Shown: in pieces, positions 43,438 through 51,524 of the stretch
Numbering within the stretch: the first letter of the stretch is position 1
Layout of the letters: each line of letters begins with the position of its first letter
Translations under genes and position numbers: made by a program
NCBI GenBank assembly: GCA_036501365.1
Contig: DASYAL010000055.1
Coordinates: 62,001 to 126,000 of the forward strand
Direction: 5' to 3'
Length of the DNA stretch: 64,000 nt
Origin: CAIKMD01 sp036501365
GTDB taxonomy: Bacteria > Pseudomonadota > Alphaproteobacteria > ATCC43930 > CGMCC-115725
The notes under the pieces: generated by a model
The model's database searches: none
What the model was told of the DNA's origin: nothing
Seen by the model: only the letters and a program-made list of their open reading frames with translations

Positions 43438-44634
43438 TTAGCGCTTGTCCCAGCCGCGCACCGGATAGCGCGGCTTGTTGATTATCTTGTCGCCATAAAC
43501 CGGCACGACCTTGCCGTCCTGGATCTGGACGGCGATCTGCGGCACGTCGATCTGGCCATTGGCGGCGAATTTCACATGTGCGTAGAGGCTCGGAAAATCG
43601 CTTGCGGCGATCGCCGCGCGCACGGCCTCCTTGTCGAGCGAGCCCGCCTTGGCGATCGCCTTGGCGAAGACCTCGACATCGGCAACGGCGGAAGCCGCGT
43701 GATAATCCGGCTCGTAATTGAACTTGGCGATATAGGCCTGGTTGAAGGCGCTGTCGTTGCCGAACCAGTCGTCTTTGAGCGCGCCGGTCGGGACCCAGGG
43801 CGTCATGCCGAAGGCGAATTCCGCATCCGCGCCCAGCGCTTTGCGGAAATCGGCGGTCGGCGGACCAACGGTGAACGAGGTGAGGTCCTTGGCGTTGACA
43901 TTGAGGCTCTTGGCCTGGCGAACCCCGTTGAGCACCTCGGCGAGCAGTCCGCCCCAGAGGATTGCGTCGGGGCTCTTGGATTTGACGAGGGTGAGGACCG
44001 ACGAGAAATCCGAGCTGTTGGCGGCATATTGCTGGTCGAGCACGGTCTCGAGCCCAGTCTTTTTCAGCAATTCGCGCGTGCCTTGCGCCACCGAGACGTC
44101 GAACGCGTCGTCGGCGGTGACAAGGGCGATGGTCCTTGGCTTGGGATCGAGCTGCCCCATCATCGCGATGGTGCTGCTGAAATAATCCTCGGCGCGCGGC
44201 AAGGTGCCGAAGACCCACTTATAGCCGCGGCTGAAGATCTGGCTGGCGGCGCCGCCGCCTTCGACCATCGGGATCGCGAACTTTTCGGCGATCGAGGTGT
44301 CGACCAGGACCACGGCGGTCGAGTAGGAGCCGAGCAGGAAGTCGACCTTGTCGCGGGTGATGAGCTGGGTATAGAGCTGGACGTCGAGATTGGTGTCAGA
44401 CTGGTTGTCGAGCAGGTCGAGCTTCAAGAGATATTTTTTACCGCCGACGGCGATGCCGCCTTTCTCGTTGATCTTGTCGACCGCGAACTGATAACCGTCG
44501 CGATAGTAGCGGCCGGTATTGGCGTCTTTGCCGGTTAGCTGGACCGCGCTGCCGAGGGTGATCGTGTTGGTTTGAGCGGCGGCCGGGACGATGCCGAACG
44601 CCAGAACCGCTGCCGCCGCGCCGAGGAACTTCAT
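43438..44634 (-). CDS. orphan branched-chain-amino-acid-type ABC transporter substrate-binding protein
   Basis: A 398-residue periplasmic binding protein. Residues 1-20 form a signal peptide ending PAAA. The type I (LivJ/LivK) fold is seen in 'ITLGSAVQLTGKDANTGRYYRDGYQFAVDKIN', 'DFLLGSYSTAVVLVDTSIAEKFAIPMVEGGG' and 'RTIALVTADDAFDVSVAQGTRELL'. The ligand is unknown; many alphaproteobacterial members bind aromatic or other acids rather than amino acids. A GGGGAGG site precedes the ATG at 44634. No permease or ATPase genes are adjacent, so it must work with a distant transporter. It is divergent from arfB. Confidence 0.9.
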   Translation of the reverse strand: MKFLGAAAAVLAFGIVPAAAQTNTITLGSAVQLTGKDANTGRYYRDGYQFAVDKINEKGGIAVGGKKYLLKLDLLDNQSDTNLDVQLYTQLITRDKVDFLLGSYSTAVVLVDTSIAEKFAIPMVEGGGAASQIFSRGYKWVFGTLPRAEDYFSSTIAMMGQLDPKPRTIALVTADDAFDVSVAQGTRELLKKTGLETVLDQQYAANSSDFSSVLTLVKSKSPDAILWGGLLAEVLNGVRQAKSLNVNAKDLTSFTVGPPTADFRKALGADAEFAFGMTPWVPTGALKDDWFGNDSAFNQAYIAKFNYEPDYHAASAVADVEVFAKAIAKAGSLDKEAVRAAIAASDFPSLYAHVKFAANGQIDVPQIAVQIQDGKVVPVYGDKIINKPRYPVRGWDKR

Positions 44635-44721
44635 TTGCGCCTCCCCTGATCGATTGTTACGTCGATGATGGCCGGGCCACGCCTGCTTCGCAAGCGCTTC
44701 GCGTTCGGCTAGCCTTCGACG

Positions 44722-45147
44722 ATGATCCACGTCACCCCGACGATCGCGCTCGACGACGGCGAGATCGTCGAGCATTTCATCCGCGCCGGCGGCCCCGGCG
44801 GCCAGAACGTCAATAAGGTCGCGAGCGCGGTGCAGCTGCGCTTCGATGTCAACGCGTCGTCCGCGCTCGATGAGGGAACGCGTCAGCGCCTGAAGCGGCT
44901 CGCCGGCCGGCGCCTTAGCCGCGCAGGCATCATTGTCATCACCGCCGAGCGTTTTCGTACCCGCGAACGCAATCGCGGCGACGCGCTGGAGCGGCTGGTC
45001 GAGCTGATCCGGCGTGCTGCCGAGCGGCCGAAGCCGCGCCGCCCGACAAGGGCGACGGGCGCTTCGCGCGCCAAGCGCCGCGAAGGGAAAATCCGGCGTG
45101 GGCAACTGAAACGCCAGCGCCGCTCTTATTCGGGTGAGGAGGCCTAG
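44722..45147 (+). CDS. arfB: ArfB-like peptidyl-tRNA hydrolase (alternative ribosome rescue)
   Basis: A 141-residue protein of the YaeJ/ArfB family. The catalytic GGQ motif is Gly26-Gly27-Gln28 in RAGGPGGQNVNKVASAVQLRF. A basic C-terminal tail (RAKRREGKIRRGQLKRQRRS) would enter the mRNA channel, as in ArfB. It frees ribosomes stalled on broken messages by hydrolysing peptidyl-tRNA. The lengths of the linker and tail match ArfB and not a full release factor. The start is the ATG at 44722. Confidence 0.93.
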   Translation: MIHVTPTIALDDGEIVEHFIRAGGPGGQNVNKVASAVQLRFDVNASSALDEGTRQRLKRLAGRRLSRAGIIVITAERFRTRERNRGDALERLVELIRRAAERPKPRRPTRATGASRAKRREGKIRRGQLKRQRRSYSGEEA

Positions 45148-45220
45148 CCTTCACCGCGGCCCCTTCGTCTCGCCCGGGACGCTAGTGTATAATCGGCTAT
45201 CGCCGATCAAGGAGTCCGGC

Positions 45221-46198
45221 ATGTCATCGCCGAGCGATTGGGAAATTCCACAGCACGCCCAGCCACGCCAAGAGGACTGGAATTTCGACCTCGATCTAGC
45301 GCTCTCCGCTACCCTGACCGTCCGCGCGGCGATCCCGGCCGACGGCTATACCGCGCAGACGCTCGGCACCGAGCGCGCCGGCAATGGCGTCATCATCCGC
45401 GAGGATGGGGTCGTGCTGACCATCGGCTATCTCATCACCGAGGCTGAGACGATCTGGCTCAACACCTCCGACGGCCGCGCCATCCCGGGCCATGTCCTCG
45501 CGTACGATCAGGAAACCGGCTTTGGCCTCATCCAGGCGCTCGGCCGGATGAAGCTGCCCGCGTTGCGGCTCGGCCATTCGGCCACGGCGCGCCCAGGCGA
45601 CCGCGTCGTGGTCGCAGGCGGCGGCGGCCGCAAGCATGCGATCTCGGCGAAGATTGCCGCCAAGCAGGAATTCACCGGCTATTGGGAATACCTCGTCGAC
45701 GACGCGCTCTTCACTGCGCCGGCGCATCCCAATTGGGGCGGCACGGCGCTGATCGGCGGCGATGGCGAGCTCCTCGGCATTGGCTCGCTTCATCTTCAGC
45801 AAGGCGGCGAGAAAGGTACGCCCGAGCATCTCAACATGCACGTGCCGATCGATCTCTTGAAGCCGATCTACGATGATCTCCTGACGCTCGGCCGGCCCAA
45901 TCACCCGCCGCGCCCGTGGCTCGGCCTTTACGCGACCGAGGTCGACAGCAAGGTGGTGGTGGCGGGACTCGCCAATGCCGGCCCCGCACGACGCGCCAAT
46001 CTCAAGACCGGCGACGTCATCCTCGCCGTTGGCGGCGAAGAGATCGGCGATCTCGCCGGCCTTTATCGCAATATCTGGCGGCAAGGCCGGGCCGGCGTCG
46101 ATGTGCCGCTGCTCGTCTATCGCGACGGCAAGACCATCGATCTTCATGTCCATTCCGCCGATCGCGCGCGCTTCCTGAAAGCGCCGAGCGTCCACTGA
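45221..46198 (+). CDS. HtrA/S1C-like PDZ protein lacking the serine protease triad (probable pseudo-protease)
   Basis: A 325-residue protein with the trypsin-like fold of HtrA, then a C-terminal PDZ domain (residues of about 230-315, 'GLANAGPARRANLKTGDVILAVGGEEIGDL'). All three triad positions are changed: His is Tyr70 (VLTIGYLITEA), Asp is Gly100 (DQETGFGLIQA) and Ser is Trp172 (HPNWGGTALIGGDGELLG). There is no signal peptide, so it seems cytoplasmic, unlike DegP. A chaperone or PDZ scaffold role is plausible (inference). An AAGGAG site precedes the ATG at 45221. It is convergent with the pentapeptide-repeat gene. Confidence 0.85.
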   Translation: MSSPSDWEIPQHAQPRQEDWNFDLDLALSATLTVRAAIPADGYTAQTLGTERAGNGVIIREDGVVLTIGYLITEAETIWLNTSDGRAIPGHVLAYDQETGFGLIQALGRMKLPALRLGHSATARPGDRVVVAGGGGRKHAISAKIAAKQEFTGYWEYLVDDALFTAPAHPNWGGTALIGGDGELLGIGSLHLQQGGEKGTPEHLNMHVPIDLLKPIYDDLLTLGRPNHPPRPWLGLYATEVDSKVVVAGLANAGPARRANLKTGDVILAVGGEEIGDLAGLYRNIWRQGRAGVDVPLLVYRDGKTIDLHVHSADRARFLKAPSVH

Positions 46199-46229
46199 GC
46201 GCCGCCGCCTCGCGGCGGTCGCGCGAGGC

Positions 46230-47570
46230 TTAGCGTCGGAGGTTGCGGGCGCCGTGCACCGCGGCGCCGTCGAGCTTGGCCGCCGCCGTGCTCGCATCCT
46301 GGAAATTGGCATTGTGCAGGTCGGCGTCGCTCAGATCGGCCTGATCGAGCACGGTGCGCGACAGATCGGCGTTCCCCAGCTTCGCCTTGCGAAGCTGGGC
46401 CGCGGTGAGATTGGCACCCGCCAGCTTCGCGCCTTCGAGATTGGCGGGGAAATCGTATTTGCGGTCGCCGACATTCTCGAGCGGCGCCAGAATGGCTTGG
46501 GTGAGGCTCGCGCCCGAGAGATGCGCGCGCATCAGCTTCGCGCCACGCAGATCGGCGTGGTCGAGCCGTGCGTCGCGCAGGTCCGCGAGCGTCAGGTCGC
46601 ACATCGCCAGCGAGGCGTGCGAGAGATCGGCGCCGCGCAACGCCGACCGCGCCAGCACGCCCAGCGCCAGCTTCGCCTCGCTGAGCGCGAGACCGCTGAG
46701 ATCGCAATCGCTCAGCACGGCGCGCTCGCCGTCCTTGCCATGGCTGTCGAGCCAGAGCCGATGGCGATAAAGAATCTCCTTCAGCTCGTCGGCCGCGATC
46801 TGGCGCAGGCTCGCGCCTTGAAGGTCCTCGGTGACCGCGGCGCCGAGCGCCGCGCGGTCGACGATGGCGCCGCTGATATCGACGCCACGCAGCTCGGCGC
46901 CGGCAAGCTTGACGTCCGTCAGAACAGCGCCGCGCAGATTGGCGCCGCAAAGATTGGCGCCGCTGAGATCCGCGCGGTCGAGCGACGCACCGGTGACATT
47001 GGCGTGACGCAGATCGGCACCGCTGAGATCGGTGTTGCTGAGGTTGGCGTCAGTCAAATCGGCGCGGATGAAGGCGGCGCCGCCGAGCTTGGCGCCGGAG
47101 AAATCGCAGTCGCGGGCCTCGACCGACGACAGGTCGGTGCGCGGCACGTCGGTGTCGCGGCCGTCGTCGGAGCCCGCAATCTTGAGAGACACGACCTTGC
47201 CCATATTGGCCTCCTGTAGCTTGGCACGGTTGAGCCGCGCACCCCGCAAGCAGCTCGAGCGCAGATCGGCGCGGCTGAGATCGGCGCCGTTGAGATTGGC
47301 GGCGCGCAGATCCGCGCTCGAGAGCTGCGCCTCGCGCAACACGGTGTTCTTGAGAATCGCGCGATGCAACCGCGCGCCCGTCAGGTCGGCGCCGGTCAGA
47401 TCCTGGTCGCTGAGATCGGCCGCGGACAGATCGTAATAGGCAAGGACCGCGCAGCGGCCCGCCGCCTCGCGGGCGAGGAACAGGTCGTGAAGCTGCAAGA
47501 TCTGCCGCAATTCTTGCGGCGTAAGCTGACGCAGCCCACCGCTTGTCGGACGTCGAGGGCTTCTATCCAT
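46230..47570 (-). CDS. pentapeptide-repeat protein with a duplicated cap motif
   Basis: A 446-residue protein made mostly of A(D/N)LxX repeats in two blocks (residues of about 45-245 and 275-440), the right-handed quadrilateral beta-helix fold. Each block is preceded by a short helical cap with the pattern E-L-x2-I-L-x2-H: 'TPQELRQILQLHDLFLA' and 'AADELKEILYRHRLWLD'. Pentapeptide proteins include DNA mimics that inhibit gyrase and proteins of unknown role. No signal peptide is seen. The start is the ATG at 47570; a TTG at 47600 is in frame but weaker. The gene is single. Confidence 0.88.
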   Translation of the reverse strand: MDRSPRRPTSGGLRQLTPQELRQILQLHDLFLAREAAGRCAVLAYYDLSAADLSDQDLTGADLTGARLHRAILKNTVLREAQLSSADLRAANLNGADLSRADLRSSCLRGARLNRAKLQEANMGKVVSLKIAGSDDGRDTDVPRTDLSSVEARDCDFSGAKLGGAAFIRADLTDANLSNTDLSGADLRHANVTGASLDRADLSGANLCGANLRGAVLTDVKLAGAELRGVDISGAIVDRAALGAAVTEDLQGASLRQIAADELKEILYRHRLWLDSHGKDGERAVLSDCDLSGLALSEAKLALGVLARSALRGADLSHASLAMCDLTLADLRDARLDHADLRGAKLMRAHLSGASLTQAILAPLENVGDRKYDFPANLEGAKLAGANLTAAQLRKAKLGNADLSRTVLDQADLSDADLHNANFQDASTAAAKLDGAAVHGARNLRR

Positions 47571-47653
47571 GCGCTCATTAAGGCACCGACCGGTTACCAA
47601 GCCCTAAAAGAAAAGTCAGTATTTTCCGGGGCTTGCCTAGTAAATGCCGGATC

Positions 47654-48577
47654 TTAGCCGGCCTGCGCGGCGGCGAGGTCGCGCCAGCCGGGCAAGGCAT
47701 CGAGGCGGCGGATGAGCTCGGCGGTCTGGGGGGCCGCGAGCGGCAGCAAGGGCGGCAGGAGGTTGCGCCAGTGCGGCTTGCCGCTGAGGCGCACCAGCAT
47801 TTCTTTCTGGACGGCGGGGGTCGAGAAACCGTCAAAGACCTGCCGGATCGCGCTAAGCCGTGCCTGCAACATGTCGGCCTCGCCGCTCTGCCACGCCGTT
47901 GCGATCGTCCCCGCAAGGGGCGCGGTGAGGTTGAGCGTCGCCGAGATGCAGCCCCGTCCGCCGGCCCGCAAAGTCTCGAGCAGGAAGCGCTCGGTGCCCG
48001 AGAAGATTGCGAGATCGGGGAAGCGCTCGAGCAGCGCCTTCGTCGTCGGCCAATCGCCGGCGCCGTTCTGCACCCCGGCGATGATCGCGCCGAACGCCGT
48101 CTTCAATCGCTCGGTCAGCGCGTCGGTGATCGCCGCGCCCGAGGCCTGCGGCCGATGATGCAAGACGATGCGCAGCCTCGGCTCGCCGACGCGCTCGATC
48201 AGCGCGGCGTAGAACCGGAAGAGGCCATCCTCGCTCGCATCACGATAATAGAAAGGCGGCAGCACCAGCACCCCGGCGGCGCCCGCGGCGACGATCGCCT
48301 TCGTCGCGGTGACGGCCTCGTCGAGCGCACAGGCGCCGCCGCCGACGATCAGCCGTGCCATCGGCAAGCCGCCTCTGGCCGCCGCTTCGATCAGTCGCAG
48401 CCGCTGGCCAAGCGACAGGGAATTCGCCTCGCCGGCCGTCGCCAGGAGCACGAGCCCGCCGCAGCCATGCGCCAACAGCCAGCGCCCATGCGCGATCAGG
48501 GTCTCGGCTTCGGGCTCCAGCGCATCGTCGAGCGGCGTCACCAGGGCGGCGAGCGCGCCGCGCGGCAGATCGGTCAT
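47654..48577 (-). CDS. DapA/NAL-superfamily TIM-barrel protein without the Schiff-base lysine
   Basis: A 307-residue protein with the DHDPS/N-acetylneuraminate lyase fold: 'ALVTPLDDALEPEAETLIAHGRWLLAHGCGGLVLLATAGEANSLS' and 'AGVLVLPPFYYRDASEDGLFRFY'. The lysine that forms the Schiff base (usually in GVKDSSGD) is Gln170 here (AGVQNGAGDW). The conserved tyrosine of the proton relay is His140 (IVLHHRPQ). Both changes make ordinary class I aldolase chemistry unlikely. It is divergent from the NAD regulator, 52 bases apart. The function is unknown. Confidence 0.82.
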   Translation of the reverse strand: MTDLPRGALAALVTPLDDALEPEAETLIAHGRWLLAHGCGGLVLLATAGEANSLSLGQRLRLIEAAARGGLPMARLIVGGGACALDEAVTATKAIVAAGAAGVLVLPPFYYRDASEDGLFRFYAALIERVGEPRLRIVLHHRPQASGAAITDALTERLKTAFGAIIAGVQNGAGDWPTTKALLERFPDLAIFSGTERFLLETLRAGGRGCISATLNLTAPLAGTIATAWQSGEADMLQARLSAIRQVFDGFSTPAVQKEMLVRLSGKPHWRNLLPPLLPLAAPQTAELIRRLDALPGWRDLAAAQAG

Positions 48578-48629
48578 GAATTACCTCGCGCGACATCTTG
48601 TGACACAATGCGCGCGGCAGGGAAGGGGT

Positions 48630-49553
48630 ATGAGCATTTCCGAAAGCAGCGCCATCGAAATCGACCTGACCGCCGTGCTGGTCGCGGTCACGGGCGAGGA
48701 GCCGCGCGTGCTCACCATCCAGGACGGGCGCGTGCTGCCTTCGGGCCCGTTCGAATCGGGACACCGGTCGCTGCAGACGGGCTTGCGCTCCTGGGTCGAG
48801 CGGCAGACGCATCACCCGCTCGATTATGTCGAGCAGCTCTATACCTTCGCCGATCGCGACCGCACCCTCGATGGTGCGCGCGTCATCGCGATTTCCTATC
48901 TCGGTCTGACACGCGAAGCCAAGGCGACCGGCGAGCAGGACCCGGGCTGGCGTAACTGGTATCGCTATCTCCCGTGGGAGGATTGGCGCGAAGGCGCGCC
49001 CGCCTTCATGCCGCTGGTGGAAAAGCGTCTCGCCGCTTGGGCGGCCAGCGCCGGCGAGCCAGCGACGCGGCGTGCACGCCAACAGCGGGTCGAGGCGGCC
49101 TTCGCCTTTTCCGATCGCCGCTGGAACGAAGAGTTGGTGTTGCAGCGCTACGAGCTGCTCTATGAGGCGCAGCTCGTGCCCGAAGCGGGACGTGCGAAAT
49201 CGATCCCCGAGCCGCTACCCGGCGAGCCGATGATGCACGACCATCGCCGTATTCTCGCGACCGGGATCGCGCGTCTCCGCGCCAAGATCAAATACCGGCC
49301 GGTGGTGTTTGAACTGATGCCCGAGAGCTTCACGCTCTTCCACTTGCAGGGCGCGGTCGAGGCGCTCGCCGGATTGCGGCTGCATAAGCAGAATTTCCGC
49401 CGGCTGGTCGAGCAGCAAGGGCTGGTCGAGGAAACCGGGAAAGTCTCCACCGAGACCGGCGGCCGGCCGGCGAAGCTGATGCGCTTCCGCCGCGAGGTGC
49501 TGTTGGAGCGCGCGGTCTCGGGTGCGCGGCTGCCCGTGGTGCGCTCGGCCTGA
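48630..49553 (+). CDS. nadQ: NadQ-type transcriptional regulator of NAD synthesis (NrtR-like)
   Basis: A 307-residue protein resembling the alphaproteobacterial 'NAD regulator' family. A Nudix-like N-terminal domain ('ALVAVTGEEPRVLTIQDGRVLPSGPFE'-type blocks, without a complete Nudix box) is followed by a C-terminal winged helix, 'ALAGLRLHKQNFRRLVEQQGLVEETGKVSTETGGRPAKLMRFRRE'. That helix-turn-helix end is very like NrtR. The family is predicted to repress nadABC, which lies 2 kb away behind an inverted repeat. The name NadQ comes from memory of comparative-genomics work. A GGGAAGGGG site precedes the ATG. Confidence 0.8.
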   Translation: MSISESSAIEIDLTAVLVAVTGEEPRVLTIQDGRVLPSGPFESGHRSLQTGLRSWVERQTHHPLDYVEQLYTFADRDRTLDGARVIAISYLGLTREAKATGEQDPGWRNWYRYLPWEDWREGAPAFMPLVEKRLAAWAASAGEPATRRARQQRVEAAFAFSDRRWNEELVLQRYELLYEAQLVPEAGRAKSIPEPLPGEPMMHDHRRILATGIARLRAKIKYRPVVFELMPESFTLFHLQGAVEALAGLRLHKQNFRRLVEQQGLVEETGKVSTETGGRPAKLMRFRREVLLERAVSGARLPVVRSA

Positions 49554-49556
49554 GGC

Positions 49557-51332
49557 TTATTCCGCGGGAACGCGTTCGGCTTCGGCTTGGCGCGCGGCCC
49601 TGAGCTTGGCGCGCTGCGCCCGCGTCGCCGCTTCGTCTATTGAGAGATCGTCCTTGACCACGACGCCATAGAATTGCGCCGCCGCGTCGCGCGAGACGAA
49701 TTCGTTGAGTACGTCGTCGCGCACCTTGGCGATGTCGCGCTCCAAGGGATTGCCCCAGCCACCCCCGCCGCCGGTCAAAGTCGACATCACGCTGTCCGCG
49801 GGTAGCGGTGTCCGGAAGCCATAGTTGGGCTTGAAGTCATTATCGCCTGGCTTCTTCACGAAGCATTCCGAATAGCTGCCGTTCATCCCGCCCCAAAGGC
49901 CCCAGGGCGGGCAGCTGCGGCGATCGGACCGGCCAAGATTCCAGCGCCCGTCCACCAGGCTGCGCGCGCGCACGATCAGGCCGACGCCGCCGCGGAACTT
50001 GCCGGGCCCGCCCGAATCCGGGCGGAAGCCGCGATTTTCGACGAGGATCGGCACCTTCAGCTCCATCGCCTCGATTGAGCCGTTGCGCACGTCGCCCTGG
50101 CAGATCGAGACGCTGCCACTCTCGCCATCTTCGGTCGGACGGCCGCCCCAGCCCGCGCCTTCGATCGATTGTGTGACGAAGCGGCGCTTGGTCTTGGGAT
50201 CGACGCCGGAGAAGATGATCGAACCGCCGCCCATGGTGCCGTGATGCGCCGCCGGCGTGCGATCCGGCATCGCCGGGGCGAGCGACCGCACGATGACATC
50301 GACCACCGTCGGCAGGATGCGGCTCCAGCCGGTCATCGGCGCGGGATAACGCGCCATCATGATCGTGCCTTCCGGCAGCACGATGTCGAGCGCGCGGAAC
50401 GAGCCTTCGTTCACTGGCGCCAGCGGCTGCGTTAATGCCTTGTAGGCGATGCGCGCGCCCGCGAGCGTCCGAGAATTGAGGCCGCGCTGCCGCTCCTTCT
50501 CGCAGCCGGAGAGATCGATCGTCATGCTGCCGCGATCGACCGTGACCTTGGCGTGGATGTTGATGCGCTCGGCCCCAGTCGGCGCGTTGTCGTCGAGAAA
50601 GGCCGAGGCTTCGTAGACGCCGTCCTTGATCTGGGCGACGACCGCGCGGCATTTCGCTTCGGTCTCGTCGAAAATCCGCGCGACCGCGGCCTGCATCGTC
50701 TCCTTGCCGTGGCGCTGGAAAAGCTCGTCGACCCGCCGCAGCGCGAGGCGGCACGCGGCAATCTGCGAGCGCAGATCACCCATCGAGCTTTCGGGGAAGC
50801 GGATATTGTCGCGGATCACCTGGTTGAGCGTCTCGTCGAGCACGCCGGCGCGATAGAGCTTCAGCTGGTTGAGCTGCAATCCTTCCTGCCAGGGATCGGG
50901 ACAGTCGGCGCCGGCGCCGAAGCCGGTGCTGGTGCCGCCGACATCGATCCAATGCGCACGCACCATAGAGAACAGCATCAGCTCGCCCCGGAAGAAATAG
51001 GGCGTGTAGATGACGATGTTGTTGAGATGCTGGCCGGCGACGGCCTGGTGATTCATGATCAGCACGTCGCCCGGCGCGAAGCCGTCGCGGCCGTATTTCT
51101 TCATGCCGTCGGTGATGATGATGCCGAGATCGGCGACGAAATGCGACACGCCGCCGACATTCTGGCAGAGCAGCTCGCCATCGGCATTGACGAGGGCGGT
51201 GCAGAAGTCGCGCACCTCATAGATCATCATGTTGTAGGAGGTTCGCTGGAGATCGGCCGCCATCTCGTTGGCGATCGCCGGCAGGGCGTTGCGCAGCACC
51301 TCGAGCGTCACCGGATCCAATGCGGCTGCCAT
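49557..51332 (-). CDS. hydantoinase B/oxoprolinase family protein
   Basis: A 591-residue HyuB-like protein. It opens 'LDPVTLEVLRNALPAIANEMAADLQRTSYN' and has 'GDVLIMNHQAVAGQHLNNIVIYTPYFF', 'MTIDLSGCEKERQRGLNSRTLAGARIAYK' and 'GGPGKFRGGVGLIVRARSL'. Usually this subunit works with an ATP-hydrolysing HyuA, but no hyuA is beside it. The family cleaves hydantoin, oxoproline or related rings. The gene is antisense to the nad genes and lies between the regulator and the nadABC operon. The specific substrate is unknown. Confidence 0.9.
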   Translation of the reverse strand: MAAALDPVTLEVLRNALPAIANEMAADLQRTSYNMMIYEVRDFCTALVNADGELLCQNVGGVSHFVADLGIIITDGMKKYGRDGFAPGDVLIMNHQAVAGQHLNNIVIYTPYFFRGELMLFSMVRAHWIDVGGTSTGFGAGADCPDPWQEGLQLNQLKLYRAGVLDETLNQVIRDNIRFPESSMGDLRSQIAACRLALRRVDELFQRHGKETMQAAVARIFDETEAKCRAVVAQIKDGVYEASAFLDDNAPTGAERINIHAKVTVDRGSMTIDLSGCEKERQRGLNSRTLAGARIAYKALTQPLAPVNEGSFRALDIVLPEGTIMMARYPAPMTGWSRILPTVVDVIVRSLAPAMPDRTPAAHHGTMGGGSIIFSGVDPKTKRRFVTQSIEGAGWGGRPTEDGESGSVSICQGDVRNGSIEAMELKVPILVENRGFRPDSGGPGKFRGGVGLIVRARSLVDGRWNLGRSDRRSCPPWGLWGGMNGSYSECFVKKPGDNDFKPNYGFRTPLPADSVMSTLTGGGGGWGNPLERDIAKVRDDVLNEFVSRDAAAQFYGVVVKDDLSIDEAATRAQRAKLRAARQAEAERVPAE

Positions 51333-51455
51333 CGACCAACGCCTCCCTCAAAACCAACACTTCCTAATCTCGCCCCGAGGCCCGCCGGGCTGCAAGGGTT
51401 TCCCGGCATGCCAGGGAGCCTTGCGTGCCGGGCTGGGCTCGGCCGGGGATTGAAC

Positions 51456-51483
51456 TTGACTCCCTTATGCTCATCTATAGTAT
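51456..51483 (+). promoter_or_regulatory. putative nadABC promoter
   Basis: TTGACT at 51456-51461 fits a -35 box. TAGTAT at 51478-51483, sixteen bases downstream, is a fair -10. The following inverted repeat overlaps it. Transcription would begin near 51490, leaving a 35-base leader before nadA. This is an inference from consensus boxes. Confidence 0.55.
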
Positions 51484-51518
51484 ATGTTCCAATAATTGCT
51501 CAGGATGAGCATAAGGGA
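51461..51518. promoter_or_regulatory. inverted repeat at the nadA promoter, likely NadQ operator pair
   Basis: Perfect 15-base arms, TCCCTTATGCTCATC (51461-51475) and GATGAGCATAAGGGA (51504-51518), are separated by 28 bases. The right arm also forms a tighter dyad by itself: TGCTCA-GGA-TGAGCA (51497-51511). The left half sits between the -35 and -10 boxes and the right one just after the start of transcription, where a repressor would block RNA polymerase. The distance to the NAD regulator and the nadABC target make it the probable site. Confidence 0.7.
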
Positions 51519-51524
51519 ACGCCA

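Noticed and set aside
45188..45193. TATAAT as the promoter of the HtrA-like gene
   Set aside because: No -35 sequence is found 16-18 bases upstream, so it was not annotated as a promoter.
46254..47570. Tandem DNA repeat or CRISPR-like array
   Set aside because: The periodic sequence is the coding reflection of pentapeptide repeats; units are not identical and there are no spacers.
47654..48577. Call as a normal dihydrodipicolinate synthase (dapA)
   Set aside because: The Schiff-base lysine and relay tyrosine are absent, so dapA would be misleading.
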